Source: Algibacter pectinivorans (GTDB lineage Bacteria > Bacteroidota > Bacteroidia > Flavobacteriales > Flavobacteriaceae). From it: a stretch of DNA of 64,000 bases. A model generated the notes under the pieces. The model made no database searches. It saw nothing but the letters and a program-made list of their open reading frames with translations, and was not told the DNA's origin. The DNA is taken from the NCBI RefSeq assembly GCF_900112595.1, contig NZ_FOMI01000002.1, forward strand, positions 140,690 through 204,689. Direction: 5' to 3'. How positions within the stretch are numbered: the stretch's first letter is position 1; every line of letters begins with the position of its first letter. Positions 43,491-51,173 of the stretch are shown here, piece after piece. Made by a program: the position numbers and the translations under genes.

Positions 43491-44366
43491 TTACTGAATC
43501 ATTAATTTAATCTCCTTGCGGTAGCTAGACGCGCTTTTGCCCGTAATATCGTTAAATACCTTATTAAAATGCGAAAAGTTGTTAAAACCGCACTCAAAAC
43601 AAACATCGGCAATACTCATATCACTTTCTTCCGATAATAATTTTGTAGCATGCACCACACGATACTCGTTAACTACCTGCGTAAAGGTTTTACTAGTTGC
43701 CTTTTTAAAGTAACGGCAAAACGCCGGAACCGTCATACTCACAATATCGGCAATTTCGTCTAAAGCAATATGATTTTGAAAATTGTCGCGTATATATTTA
43801 AATACAGATCCAATTTTAGCACTTTCTTGTGCTTCGGCTTCAAAAGCAAAGCCATCTGCATTTAATAAGGTATAATCATCAGTTTTAGCTAAATAATTCA
43901 AAATCTCCAAAAACTTTATAACCCGTTTTAAGCCATCATGTTCTAAAAGTTTTTCAATTTTAAGTCCTATTTTCTTTTTAGTATCAATTTGAAAACGAAT
44001 GCCTTTTTTAGCTCGCTCAAAAAGCGCTACTATGTTAGCCATTTCTGGTACATTAAGAAAATCTTCACCTAAAAAATCAGATTTAAACTGTATAATAGTT
44101 TCTGTTCCATTGGCTGTTAGTCTATCAGAAAACCCATTATGTGGCAAATTAGCACCAATTAATATTAGCTGACTATTATTAAAGTAAGACAAATGATTAC
44201 CAATATGCGTTTTTCCTTGCCCCTTATTAACGTATACTAATTCAAGCTCGGGATGGAAATGCCAAAAAGCATTAAGTCTATCTGCCTGTTTCAAGTGCTG
44301 TTTAACCAAAATTGAACTTCCAAAACTTGGGGTAAGCTTCTCTAAAGTAGGTTTCTTTTTAATCAT
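43491..44366 (-). CDS. AraC-family regulator with cupin-like sensor domain
   Basis: A 291-residue regulator with an N-terminal cupin-type domain (FWHFHPELELVYVNKGQGKTH) and a C-terminal pair of helix-turn-helix motifs: IALDEIADIVSMTVPAFCRYF and MSIADVCFECGFNNFSHFNKVF. It is divergent from the first of three tandem secreted paralogues, and the shared promoter box of these genes begins about 105 bases from its start codon, making it their candidate activator. Its own inducer is probably a small sugar-like molecule as in other cupin-AraC proteins, but this is inference. Confidence 0.92.
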   Translation of the reverse strand: MIKKKPTLEKLTPSFGSSILVKQHLKQADRLNAFWHFHPELELVYVNKGQGKTHIGNHLSYFNNSQLILIGANLPHNGFSDRLTANGTETIIQFKSDFLGEDFLNVPEMANIVALFERAKKGIRFQIDTKKKIGLKIEKLLEHDGLKRVIKFLEILNYLAKTDDYTLLNADGFAFEAEAQESAKIGSVFKYIRDNFQNHIALDEIADIVSMTVPAFCRYFKKATSKTFTQVVNEYRVVHATKLLSEESDMSIADVCFECGFNNFSHFNKVFNDITGKSASSYRKEIKLMIQ

Positions 44367-44470
44367 GCGAGCAATAATTTAAAGCAAATTTACTACATAT
44401 TACACATACATTGTATATTTAATTACCTTAATTATATGCTATTTTAACTTAACAATGAATTAACGTTATG

Positions 44471-44541
44471 TTAACAGTTAATCTAGCATATAAATTGGTC
44501 AAAATTGATGTTTTCATACCTACACATCTACCATACCTTTG
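44471..44541 (+). promoter_or_regulatory. Promoter with shared box, paralogue 1
   Basis: Box AACAGTTAATCTAGCATA (from 44473), continuing to TCAAAATTGATGTTTT, then the -7 element TACCTTTG at 44534-44541. The distance from box start to -7 element is 61 bases, the same as for paralogues 2 and 3. Confidence 0.75.
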
Positions 44542-44568
44542 TACCAGAACATTATGACCCCCATAATT

Positions 44569-45162
44569 ATGAAAAACACAATTAAATTTACAAAGCAAGG
44601 AATCCTTATGATAGCATTATTTGCTACCTTAATAGGATTTGCCAAAGACTCTAACTCTCTTATTAGAAAAGGCGCTAGAAAAACAGCCTTAGTATTAAAA
44701 GACGTAAAAGTTGGTAATCTACTTACTATCAAAGACAATTATGGTATAATACTATATAAAGAAGCTATTAAAACTGAAGGCTTATACACAAAAGGTTTTG
44801 ATTTAACTGAGCTACCAAATGGAAAATATTTTTTTGAACTTGAAAAAGATTTAGAAATAAACAGTATTCCATTTACGGTGACAAACAACGTTGTTGGAAT
44901 AAACAAAGACGAAGAAAACACTATTTACAAGCCTTACGTTAAGCAAGAAAAGGATTTAGTTTACATTACACAACTTAATCCAAACTCAGATAAAACAGTG
45001 ATTAATGTGTATTCCATTAATGACACGGAAACAACATTACGTTTTACTGAAAAGATTGAAAACACTCAGTCAATCGAAAAAATATTCAAATTAAAAAAAG
45101 GAAATTATAAAATAGAAATAAGCTCAAAAAATAACGAGCACACAATATTCATTAATAATTAG
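44569..45162 (+). CDS. Tandem secreted paralogue 1
   Basis: From ATG at 44569 a 197-residue exported protein with signal peptide MKNTIKFTKQGILMIALFA. The mature part has two beta-sandwich-like repeats: the first with GNLLTIKDNYGIILYKE, TKGFDLTELPNGKYFFELEK and INSIPFTV, resembling in pattern the T9SS C-terminal sorting domain (DLxxLPxGxYxF), the second shorter and less clear, ending IEISSKNNEHTIFINN. No known family name can be given with certainty. Followed by a GTGGGC/GCCCAC terminator like those of its paralogues. Confidence 0.85.
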   Translation: MKNTIKFTKQGILMIALFATLIGFAKDSNSLIRKGARKTALVLKDVKVGNLLTIKDNYGIILYKEAIKTEGLYTKGFDLTELPNGKYFFELEKDLEINSIPFTVTNNVVGINKDEENTIYKPYVKQEKDLVYITQLNPNSDKTVINVYSINDTETTLRFTEKIENTQSIEKIFKLKKGNYKIEISSKNNEHTIFINN

Positions 45163-45195
45163 TTTAATGTCTTATTTAGTTTAGTTTAGTTTGTA

Positions 45196-45222
45196 AAAGT
45201 GGGCTGTGGTGGCCCACTTTTT
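45196..45222 (+). terminator. Terminator of paralogue 1
   Basis: AAAGTGGGC / GCCCACTTT with a 7-base loop, then T tract. Confidence 0.85.
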
Positions 45223-45409
45223 ATTTATAAACACCTTCTAAAACCACTAAACACTATTTATCTTCTAAACATTTAAGGATTAATTTAAATAACAGGCTAA
45301 CCAAAACTAACTAAAAAGGTAGAATTTACCGAATACTAAAATATAAAAAGATAAACCTAATAAAAAGTAACTAAAACATACTAATACCTTTATTAGATCA
45401 TCACCTCAA

Positions 45410-45705
45410 AACAATACCGCAATACTTTAGATAAATAAACCTATAAAATAAAAAGCTTTACTTAAAAGTAGCTAATATTTTTTATCTAATAAATTATTTA
45501 AAATTAACAGTATCCCCTACTACAGACTTAACACATAAAGTAACTTTTAGTAAAACCGATGAATCACTTACTTTAAAACCATAAGTAAAACAAGATACTG
45601 AAGAAACTAGCCAATAACTTTCCAATTAAAATAAAAAACACTTAGACTGTTAAAAAAAAATTAACAAAAGGATTTTTTAAAATACACTCTAATAATAAAC
45701 GCTTA
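45410..45705 (+). pseudogene. Decayed fourth copy of the tandem secreted paralogue
   Basis: No intact frame exists in the 800 bases between paralogues 1 and 2, but a plus-strand translation broken by stops aligns with paralogue 1: TFSKTDESLTLKP*VKQDTE against INKDEENTIYKPYVKQEKD, and further on KNT*TVKKKLTKGFFKIHSN against ENTQSIEKIFKLKKGNYKIE. Base-level matches such as AACAGTATCCC against AACAGTATTCC and AATATTTTTT agree. The boundaries are approximate. The AGTAGTCACTTTTT after it could be the relic of its terminator. The rest of this AT-rich gap shows nothing else. Confidence 0.6.
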
Positions 45706-45870
45706 CAACATTATTAAGTAGTCACTTTTTGTATTTTATGTTAATTGATAAAATAAGACACAGTACTACAACCTCTTATTACAAACCTTTTTTATTGTTA
45801 CACTAAATAAAAAACAAGACCTACCCCCTTTTAAGAAAACATTAAATTTACCTAAAAATAATACAAAATT

Positions 45871-45939
45871 AACAGTTAATTTAGCATACAAATACATCAA
45901 AATCAGTGTTTTACATAATAATAAACGATCCTATATTTG
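45871..45939 (+). promoter_or_regulatory. Promoter with shared box, paralogue 2
   Basis: Box AACAGTTAATTTAGCATA from 45871, continuing ATCAAAATCAGTGTTTT, with the -7 element TATATTTG at 45932-45939, 61 bases from the box start. Confidence 0.75.
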
Positions 45940-45966
45940 TAGTGTAGAACGTTAATACCCACTACT

Positions 45967-46578
45967 ATGAAAAACACAATTAAAAACTCGAAAAAAGGAA
46001 TCTTAATGGTAATTATGTTTACTACCATGTTAAGTTTCGCTAATGAAGCCAATTTATCAATAGTTAAAAACGCAGCTAAAAAAACGTCACTTACCTTAAC
46101 TAACGTAAAACAGGGCAACTTACTATCTATAAAAGATGTGTTTGGCATAACCCTATACAAAGAGGTTATTAAAGAAAATGGAACCTATACAAAAGGTTTC
46201 GATTTAACGGCATTACCAAACGGCGCCTATCTTTTTGTATTAGATAAAGATATAGAAATCAATACAATACCATTTACAGTAAAATCTAATATTGTAGCTT
46301 TCAATAAGGCTAAAGAAACCACAGTTTTTAAACCAAATTTACGTGTAGAAGGCGATTTAGTATTTGTATCGAAACTTAATTTAGAAGAAACCCCTTTAAA
46401 TATTAAGGTGTATTACACACAAAAAGGATCTACTACGTCCGATTTAATATTTTCCGAAAATATTACCGACACCAAAATTATAGAAAGAACATTTAAATTA
46501 GAAAATAAGCAACTAGGATCATTTAAAATTGTAATTCTATTTGAAGGTAACGAATTTGTAAAGAGCATAAATTCCTAA
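45967..46578 (+). CDS. Tandem secreted paralogue 2
   Basis: A 203-residue exported protein, same architecture as paralogue 1: signal peptide MKNTIKNSKKGILMVIMFTT, then GNLLSIKDVFGITLYKE, TKGFDLTALPNGAYLFVLDK, INTIPFTV and a second beta-type repeat ending FVKSINS. Its first 74 bases are identical to those of paralogue 3 although the mature parts diverge strongly. Promoter box and terminator (AAGTGGGCT/AGCCCACTT) are also shared. Function unknown; sorting-domain likeness suggests cell-surface proteins. Confidence 0.85.
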   Translation: MKNTIKNSKKGILMVIMFTTMLSFANEANLSIVKNAAKKTSLTLTNVKQGNLLSIKDVFGITLYKEVIKENGTYTKGFDLTALPNGAYLFVLDKDIEINTIPFTVKSNIVAFNKAKETTVFKPNLRVEGDLVFVSKLNLEETPLNIKVYYTQKGSTTSDLIFSENITDTKIIERTFKLENKQLGSFKIVILFEGNEFVKSINS

Positions 46579-46595
46579 CTATACCAGTGTACTAT

Positions 46596-46620
46596 AAGTG
46601 GGCTTATAGCCCACTTCTTT
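46596..46620 (+). terminator. Terminator of paralogue 2
   Basis: AAGTGGGCT-TAT-AGCCCACTT, followed by CTTT. Confidence 0.75.
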
Positions 46621-46633
46621 AAATTTTATAATT

Positions 46634-46975
46634 ATGTTTATTTCGCAAGCTTACTACTGTAGTCATATCAAGAACCAGAACCATATTAATATTAAATTAC
46701 AACATTCTAAAAACCAAACCACAGATTTTACATACCCAAGTAATAAAACCTTTAACACTACTTCTAACAGCCCAAAATTGGTAATAAACTGGAATAAAAA
46801 AACCGTGTTTTACACCATATGGATTACCCTTAATTTATTAGTACTTTCAATTTTATTTCACTTCATTTCGAAAACAGATTGGCTCTTCTTATATTTCGTT
46901 GCAACGTTTATCTATTGCTCTTTATATTGGATGCTTGCCGAACGATTATTTAACAAACTATTTGTTAAAAATTAA
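46634..46975 (+). CDS. Hypothetical two-span membrane protein between paralogues 2 and 3
   Basis: A 113-residue product with a hydrophilic Asn/Ser/Thr-rich N-terminal half and two membrane segments (about residues 57-77 and 82-100; VFYTIWITLNLLVLSILFHF, WLFLYFVATFIYCSLYWML). No family is recognised. It has its own terminator (GTGGAC/GTCCAC at 47020). The N-terminus has no signal peptide and the true start might lie further in, at residues nearer the first membrane helix. Confidence 0.55.
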   Translation: MFISQAYYCSHIKNQNHINIKLQHSKNQTTDFTYPSNKTFNTTSNSPKLVINWNKKTVFYTIWITLNLLVLSILFHFISKTDWLFLYFVATFIYCSLYWMLAERLFNKLFVKN

Positions 46976-47019
46976 GTAAACAGAAAATAAATACTACAAC
47001 TTTAAAATTTTATACTCAG

Positions 47020-47043
47020 GTGGACTAATTGTCCACTTTTTTG
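47020..47043 (+). terminator. Terminator of the two-span membrane protein gene
   Basis: GTGGAC-TAATT-GTCCAC followed by six T. Confidence 0.75.
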
Positions 47044-47115
47044 TTATAAAATAATATTTAGTTCCCTCTACAGGCCAAAAGTAACATTATTTTTACCTAA
47101 AAATGATGCAAAATT

Positions 47116-47184
47116 AACAGGTAAAATAACACACAAAATGACCAATATCAATGTTTTAAGAACTAATGTTTAGGTCTATATTTG
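47116..47184 (+). promoter_or_regulatory. Promoter with shared box, paralogue 3
   Basis: Box AACAGGTAAAATAACACA from 47116 (more degenerate), then CAATATCAATGTTTT, with the -7 element TATATTTG at 47177-47184, 61 bases from the box start. Confidence 0.7.
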
Positions 47185-47210
47185 TGGTGTTGAACGTTAA
47201 TACCCGTATT

Positions 47211-47816
47211 ATGAAAAACACAATTAAAAACTCGAAAAAAGGAATCTTAATGGTAATTATGTTTACTACCATGTTAAGTTTCGCAAACGAATCTTCATTG
47301 TTTAAAATTAAAAATGAAGCGACAAGAACCTCACTTACTTTACTAAATGTAAAGCAAGGAAACTTACTATCTGTAAAGGATGTAAATGGTATAGTGTTAT
47401 ACAAGGAGTTCATGCAAAAATCTGGAAATTACACAAAAGGATTCGACCTAACAGCTTTACCAGATGGTAATTATATATTTGAGCTAGAAAAGGATTTGGA
47501 AATTAACACCATACCGTTTACAGTAAACTCAAACACTGTACTTTTTGATAAAGAAAAGGAAACTACCGTATTTAAACCCATGTTTATTGTAAAAGACGAT
47601 ATGGTAATGGTATCCAAACTAGACCTTAAAGAAGAGCCAGTTAACATAAAAATATATTTTTTAGGAAATTATTCTGAAGAATTAATGCACTCGGAATCCA
47701 TAGAAAACACAAAAGCAATACATAAAGCCTACAAACTAACAGGCTTAAAATATGGAGGATACCGAATTGTATGTCAATTTGGTGGTAAAGAATTTACAAA
47801 AATAATAAACATCTAA
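47211..47816 (+). CDS. Tandem secreted paralogue 3
   Basis: From ATG at 47211 a 201-residue exported protein: signal peptide identical to paralogue 2 (MKNTIKNSKKGILMVIMFTT), then GNLLSVKDVNGIVLYKE, TKGFDLTALPDGNYIFELEK, INTIPFTV and a second repeat ending EFTKIINI. An earlier in-frame start at 47166 would place the promoter inside the gene and is rejected. Followed by the family's GTGGGC/GCCCAC terminator. Presumably a surface or secreted protein under the same control as its two paralogues. Confidence 0.85.
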   Translation: MKNTIKNSKKGILMVIMFTTMLSFANESSLFKIKNEATRTSLTLLNVKQGNLLSVKDVNGIVLYKEFMQKSGNYTKGFDLTALPDGNYIFELEKDLEINTIPFTVNSNTVLFDKEKETTVFKPMFIVKDDMVMVSKLDLKEEPVNIKIYFLGNYSEELMHSESIENTKAIHKAYKLTGLKYGGYRIVCQFGGKEFTKIINI

Positions 47817-47840
47817 ATACCTAATTTAGAAACTGTTGAT

Positions 47841-47868
47841 AAAGGTGGGCTAGTTTAGCCCACTTTTT
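47841..47868. terminator. Terminator of paralogue 3
   Basis: AAAGGTGGGCTA-GTT-TAGCCCACTTTTT; also lies behind the convergent enoyl-CoA hydratase gene. Confidence 0.8.
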
Positions 47869-47885
47869 ATTTATAAGAACTTCAA

Positions 47886-48668
47886 CTATTTACCAGGAAA
47901 ATTAGCCTTACGCTTTTGCAGAAAAGCAGTAGTTCCTTCCTCAAAATCTTCAGTGCCAAAACAGTTTCCAAATTCCTGAACCTCAACACCAAAACCATCT
48001 ACACCGTCTTTAAAATTGGCGTTTATAGCACGTATGGCTGCACTAATGGCAATGGTTGAATTACGAGAAATTTTTGCTGCTATTTTTTCGCAAAGTGGAA
48101 GCAATTCATCTTGCATAGTAACATGATTTACTAAGCCATAACTTAAAGCTTGGTTAGCATCAATCATACCCGCCGTCATAATCATCTCCATAGCACGCCC
48201 TTTACCTACCAATTGCGGTAAACGCTGTGTACCACCATAACCTGGTATAACACCAAGAGACACCTCCGGAAGTCCTAATTTAGCATTATCGCTAGCTACT
48301 CTAAAATGAGCAGCCATAGCCAACTCTAAACCGCCACCAAGTGCAAACCCATTTACAGCTGCAATAACTGGCGTAGATAAATTTTCGACAAAATTAAACA
48401 GTAACTCCTGTCCTTTGGCCGCCAATTGCGTACCCTCACTAACATCAAAATCTGAAAACTCGCTTATATCTGCTCCTGCAACAAAGGCCTTTTCTCCGCT
48501 ACCGGTTATAATAATAACTTTAGTATCGGTATCGGTATCTGCATCGTTAAAAGCCTCGTGCAACTCCTGTATAGTCTCTGTATTTAAGGCGTTTAGCTTT
48601 TTAGGACGATTAATGGTTATGGTTGTTATGCCATTATTTTCTTCTGAAATGATGTTGTTATAACTCAT
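47886..48668 (-). CDS. Enoyl-CoA hydratase/isomerase family protein
   Basis: A 260-residue crotonase-fold protein. The oxyanion-hole blocks are KAFVAGADISEF and NGFALGGGLELAMA, and the catalytic Glu residues appear in LGGGLELAM and GLPEVSLGVIPGYGGTQRLP, as in short-chain enoyl-CoA hydratases. It probably hydrates 2-enoyl-CoA in fatty acid or amino acid breakdown; the physiological substrate is open. It lies 3 bases downstream of the frameshifted small gene and may be in the kinase transcript. Confidence 0.94.
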   Translation of the reverse strand: MSYNNIISEENNGITTITINRPKKLNALNTETIQELHEAFNDADTDTDTKVIIITGSGEKAFVAGADISEFSDFDVSEGTQLAAKGQELLFNFVENLSTPVIAAVNGFALGGGLELAMAAHFRVASDNAKLGLPEVSLGVIPGYGGTQRLPQLVGKGRAMEMIMTAGMIDANQALSYGLVNHVTMQDELLPLCEKIAAKISRNSTIAISAAIRAINANFKDGVDGFGVEVQEFGNCFGTEDFEEGTTAFLQKRKANFPGK

Positions 48669-48671
48669 AAT

Positions 48672-48960
48672 TTATTCTTTAAATACTGTTAAACCTTTTA
48701 AATGAAATGTTTCTGATTGGTAAAACCTTATAGCTGTTTTTACAATTTTAGCTGAAGCATCTCTAGGCGATTTTGTTATGTATCTTGCTATTGAATTATT
48801 CAAATTTACTGAAAAGTGAGCATTAAAATCTGATGGTTTGCTATAAAAATAAATTTGATTATCTTCCTGTTTCCAAGTGCCCTTGCCATAAAAATGCTCT
48901 TCTTTATTTGCTTTTGATATAGACGATAGATCTCTAAAAAAATGCTATAAACCACTTCAT
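48672..48960 (-). pseudogene. Small gene broken by a one-base shift in a T7 run
   Basis: The ATG at 48960 overlaps the kinase stop (ATGA), but its frame (MKWFIAFF) hits TAG after eight codons, right at a run of seven T (minus strand, 48936-48942). If the run had six T, the frame would continue for 97 residues: FRDLSSISKANKEEHFYGKG, then TWKQEDNQIYFYSKPSDF and on to LKGLTVFKE. The downstream frame alone has no start codon. I recognise no family. It is either a recent frameshift, a sequencing error in a homopolymer, or expressed by slippage. Confidence 0.6.
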
Positions 48961-50444
48961 GAAAATTTAGGAAAACTCACTTTAAAAGTAGCACCCTTAT
49001 CTTTTTCCGATTCGAAAGAAATAGTACCGTTATGTGTTTCTACAATATTTTTTACCATAGCCAACCCAAGTCCCATACCACTTGTTTTGGTTGTAAATTT
49101 TGGCTCGAATACTTTATCTTTGTTTTCTTCGGCTACACCTGTACCATTATCGGCAACTGTAATAACCACATTACCATTACTTTTAGCCACATGAACTACA
49201 ATTTTTGGTGTTCGGTTATCTGGCATGGCCTGAATAGCATTTTTAACCAGATTTGTAACCACACGTATAAGCTGTGTCCTGTCGAATTTAGCTATAATTT
49301 CTTCTGCATCGAAGGTAAACTCAATATAATACTCGTTAAAAATATCTAGTGCTAGCTTAATAATTTCAACCACATTAAGCGTTTCATTTTGTTGCGCTGG
49401 CATTTTTGCAAAATTTGAAAACGCCGATGCAATAGAACTCATGGTATCAATTTGCTGAATTAAGGTTTTACTATACTCATCGAGTTTAGAATGGATGTTT
49501 TCGTCCTCTGGATTAAACTTACGCTGAAAGTTTTGCACCGTTAGTCGCATGGGTGTTAACGGGTTTTTAATTTCGTGAGCAACCTGTTTTGCCATTTCTC
49601 TCCAGGCTTGTTCACGCTCGCTTTTTGCTAGTTGTATGGCACTTTCCTCTAACTCATCAATCATACTATTATACGAGGTTACAAGTGCCGAAATCTCTTC
49701 GCTAGTATCATCTACATTTATGCGTTCGTTTCGCTTTTCTAGTCGTGTAGTATTAATAATATCGCTAATAATCTTTAGGGACTTTGTTATATATTTTGAT
49801 AACCAAAAGGCAATTGCTATGGCGGTTAGCAGGACCACCATAAATGCAAATACTAAACGTTTTAAAAACTCTTCGAGCTCTTTATCTAGAAAATCGTCTT
49901 TTTCTAAATACGGTATGTTTAATATGGCGACCGCTTTAGATTTATTATCGGTAATATAGGTGTATGATGACTGAAAGGTTTCTCCGTTTTCCTTATGAAT
50001 ATCCACATGCCTATGTTGTGCTATTTCTGAAGCATTATTAAAGGCTATATTTTGGGTTAAAGCATTCATTATTTCGGCAGAGATACATTTATCTACAAGC
50101 TCGGTTTGCAGCCCTGGTTTGGATGATATTAAAAGACCACCATCTAAATCGTACAAATTAATTTGTAGCTTATGTATATCTGCAATATTGTAAATTTCGT
50201 CCTTAAAAATTAAAGGAACGTTTTCTGTTTTAACTTCCCAGGTATTTTGGCGCCCGTTTAAATAGCGTTTTATATGGGTTTGTACATTTTCTTCTTTACG
50301 CTCTAAACGGCCTTCATGATAATCTTTACTTTGCTCGTTATACTGGTAAATAGCTACCGCCGAAATAAGTACAGATGCAAATATAACTAGCAGTATCATT
50401 GCTAAAAAGATGCGTGTACGTAAGGATAAGTTTTTTAATTTCAT
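48957..50444 (-). CDS. NtrY-like sensor histidine kinase
   Basis: From ATG at 50444 (495 residues). N-terminal membrane segment (IFLAMILLVIFASVLISAVA), an extracytoplasmic sensor region, a second membrane segment near 195-215 (VFAFMVVLLTAIAIAFW), a HAMP domain, then HisKA with AHEIKNPLTPMRLTVQNF, and the ATPase domain with NLVKNAIQAMP, DNGTGVAEE and TSGMGLGLAMVKNI. The HEIKNPLTPMRL H-box is typical of NtrY-type kinases. No response regulator gene is adjacent. Earlier in-frame start at 50468 adds eight residues and is less likely. Confidence 0.93.
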   Translation of the reverse strand: MKLKNLSLRTRIFLAMILLVIFASVLISAVAIYQYNEQSKDYHEGRLERKEENVQTHIKRYLNGRQNTWEVKTENVPLIFKDEIYNIADIHKLQINLYDLDGGLLISSKPGLQTELVDKCISAEIMNALTQNIAFNNASEIAQHRHVDIHKENGETFQSSYTYITDNKSKAVAILNIPYLEKDDFLDKELEEFLKRLVFAFMVVLLTAIAIAFWLSKYITKSLKIISDIINTTRLEKRNERINVDDTSEEISALVTSYNSMIDELEESAIQLAKSEREQAWREMAKQVAHEIKNPLTPMRLTVQNFQRKFNPEDENIHSKLDEYSKTLIQQIDTMSSIASAFSNFAKMPAQQNETLNVVEIIKLALDIFNEYYIEFTFDAEEIIAKFDRTQLIRVVTNLVKNAIQAMPDNRTPKIVVHVAKSNGNVVITVADNGTGVAEENKDKVFEPKFTTKTSGMGLGLAMVKNIVETHNGTISFESEKDKGATFKVSFPKFS

Positions 50445-50516
50445 TGGTTTAAATATAGCAATAATCAAACCAAACAGTATAACGCTTGTTTAAAAAACTA
50501 GTTTTGGTTGTTAGTT

Positions 50517-50607
50517 GCGTTAGGGATTGCAACGGATAGCCCACAGCCCGACGTAGGAGGTGCGAGGACTTGTAGTGGAAAGCCCGACCCTTGGGGTAAC
50601 GCCCAAA
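50517..50607. repeat. Dispersed intergenic element, copy v
   Basis: The clearest copy: begins GCGTTAGGGATTGCA, contains ATAGCCCAC, AGCCCGACG, GCGAGGACTTGTA, GAAAGCCCGACCC, and ends GGGGTAACGCCCAA, so the ends form an imperfect inverted pair (GCGTTAGGG / GTAACGCCC). It lies between the kinase and hemJ genes. Confidence 0.72.
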
Positions 50608-50612
50608 TTAAT

Positions 50613-51161
50613 TTAAGCTTCGGGATTTTTGTCTCTTATGTTCTTGTAGACTTTAAAACCTAACATAATTAGTACGCCAAGAATAAATATACCTACAACA
50701 CCCCAAATCCAGTTTATGGCACTTTTTAAAATAACTAAAAAGATAACGGCAAATAAAATGAACGTAGCACCCTCGTTCCAGATGCGCATAAAACTAGATG
50801 TTTTGTTTACCACACCGTTTTGTAATTGCTTGAAATAGTGATGCGTTTTTAGATGGTAAATAAACAATAACACTATAAAGCCCAATTTTACTTGCATCCA
50901 TGGTTGATAGGCTAAATATGGATTAATTGCAAATAGAGCTAAACCAAAAACCAAGGCTAAAATTGCCGATGGCCATGTAATGATAAACCACAGGCGTTTT
51001 GCCATGAGTTTTAGTTGTTTTCCTAAAATTTCTTTTTCGGGTGATGGCTTATGAAAGGCTTCTATTTGGTAAACAAACAAACGCGGAATATAAAATAAAC
51101 CGGCAAACCAAGTGATTACAAAAATAAGATGAAAGGCCTTTATGTATTGGTAGTATTCCAT
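50613..51161 (-). CDS. hemJ: Protoporphyrinogen oxidase HemJ (CopD-like)
   Basis: A 182-residue integral membrane protein with four to five helices. It shows YQYIKAFHLIFVITWFAGLFYIPRLFVY at the N-terminus with the conserved His, and the GNA-type block KRLWFIITWPSAILALVFGL, WMQVKLGFIVLLFIYH with the Lys and His of HemJ. HemJ oxidises protoporphyrinogen IX in bacteria without HemG or HemY; the neighbouring hemH supports this over a copper role. It follows the MATE gene by 12 bases on the same strand. Confidence 0.88.
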   Translation of the reverse strand: MEYYQYIKAFHLIFVITWFAGLFYIPRLFVYQIEAFHKPSPEKEILGKQLKLMAKRLWFIITWPSAILALVFGLALFAINPYLAYQPWMQVKLGFIVLLFIYHLKTHHYFKQLQNGVVNKTSSFMRIWNEGATFILFAVIFLVILKSAINWIWGVVGIFILGVLIMLGFKVYKNIRDKNPEA

Positions 51162-51173
51162 AATATACGTGGT

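Noticed and set aside
44739-44921. Minus-strand frames repeating in each secreted paralogue
   Set aside because: They recur only because the paralogues are homologous; antisense shadows.
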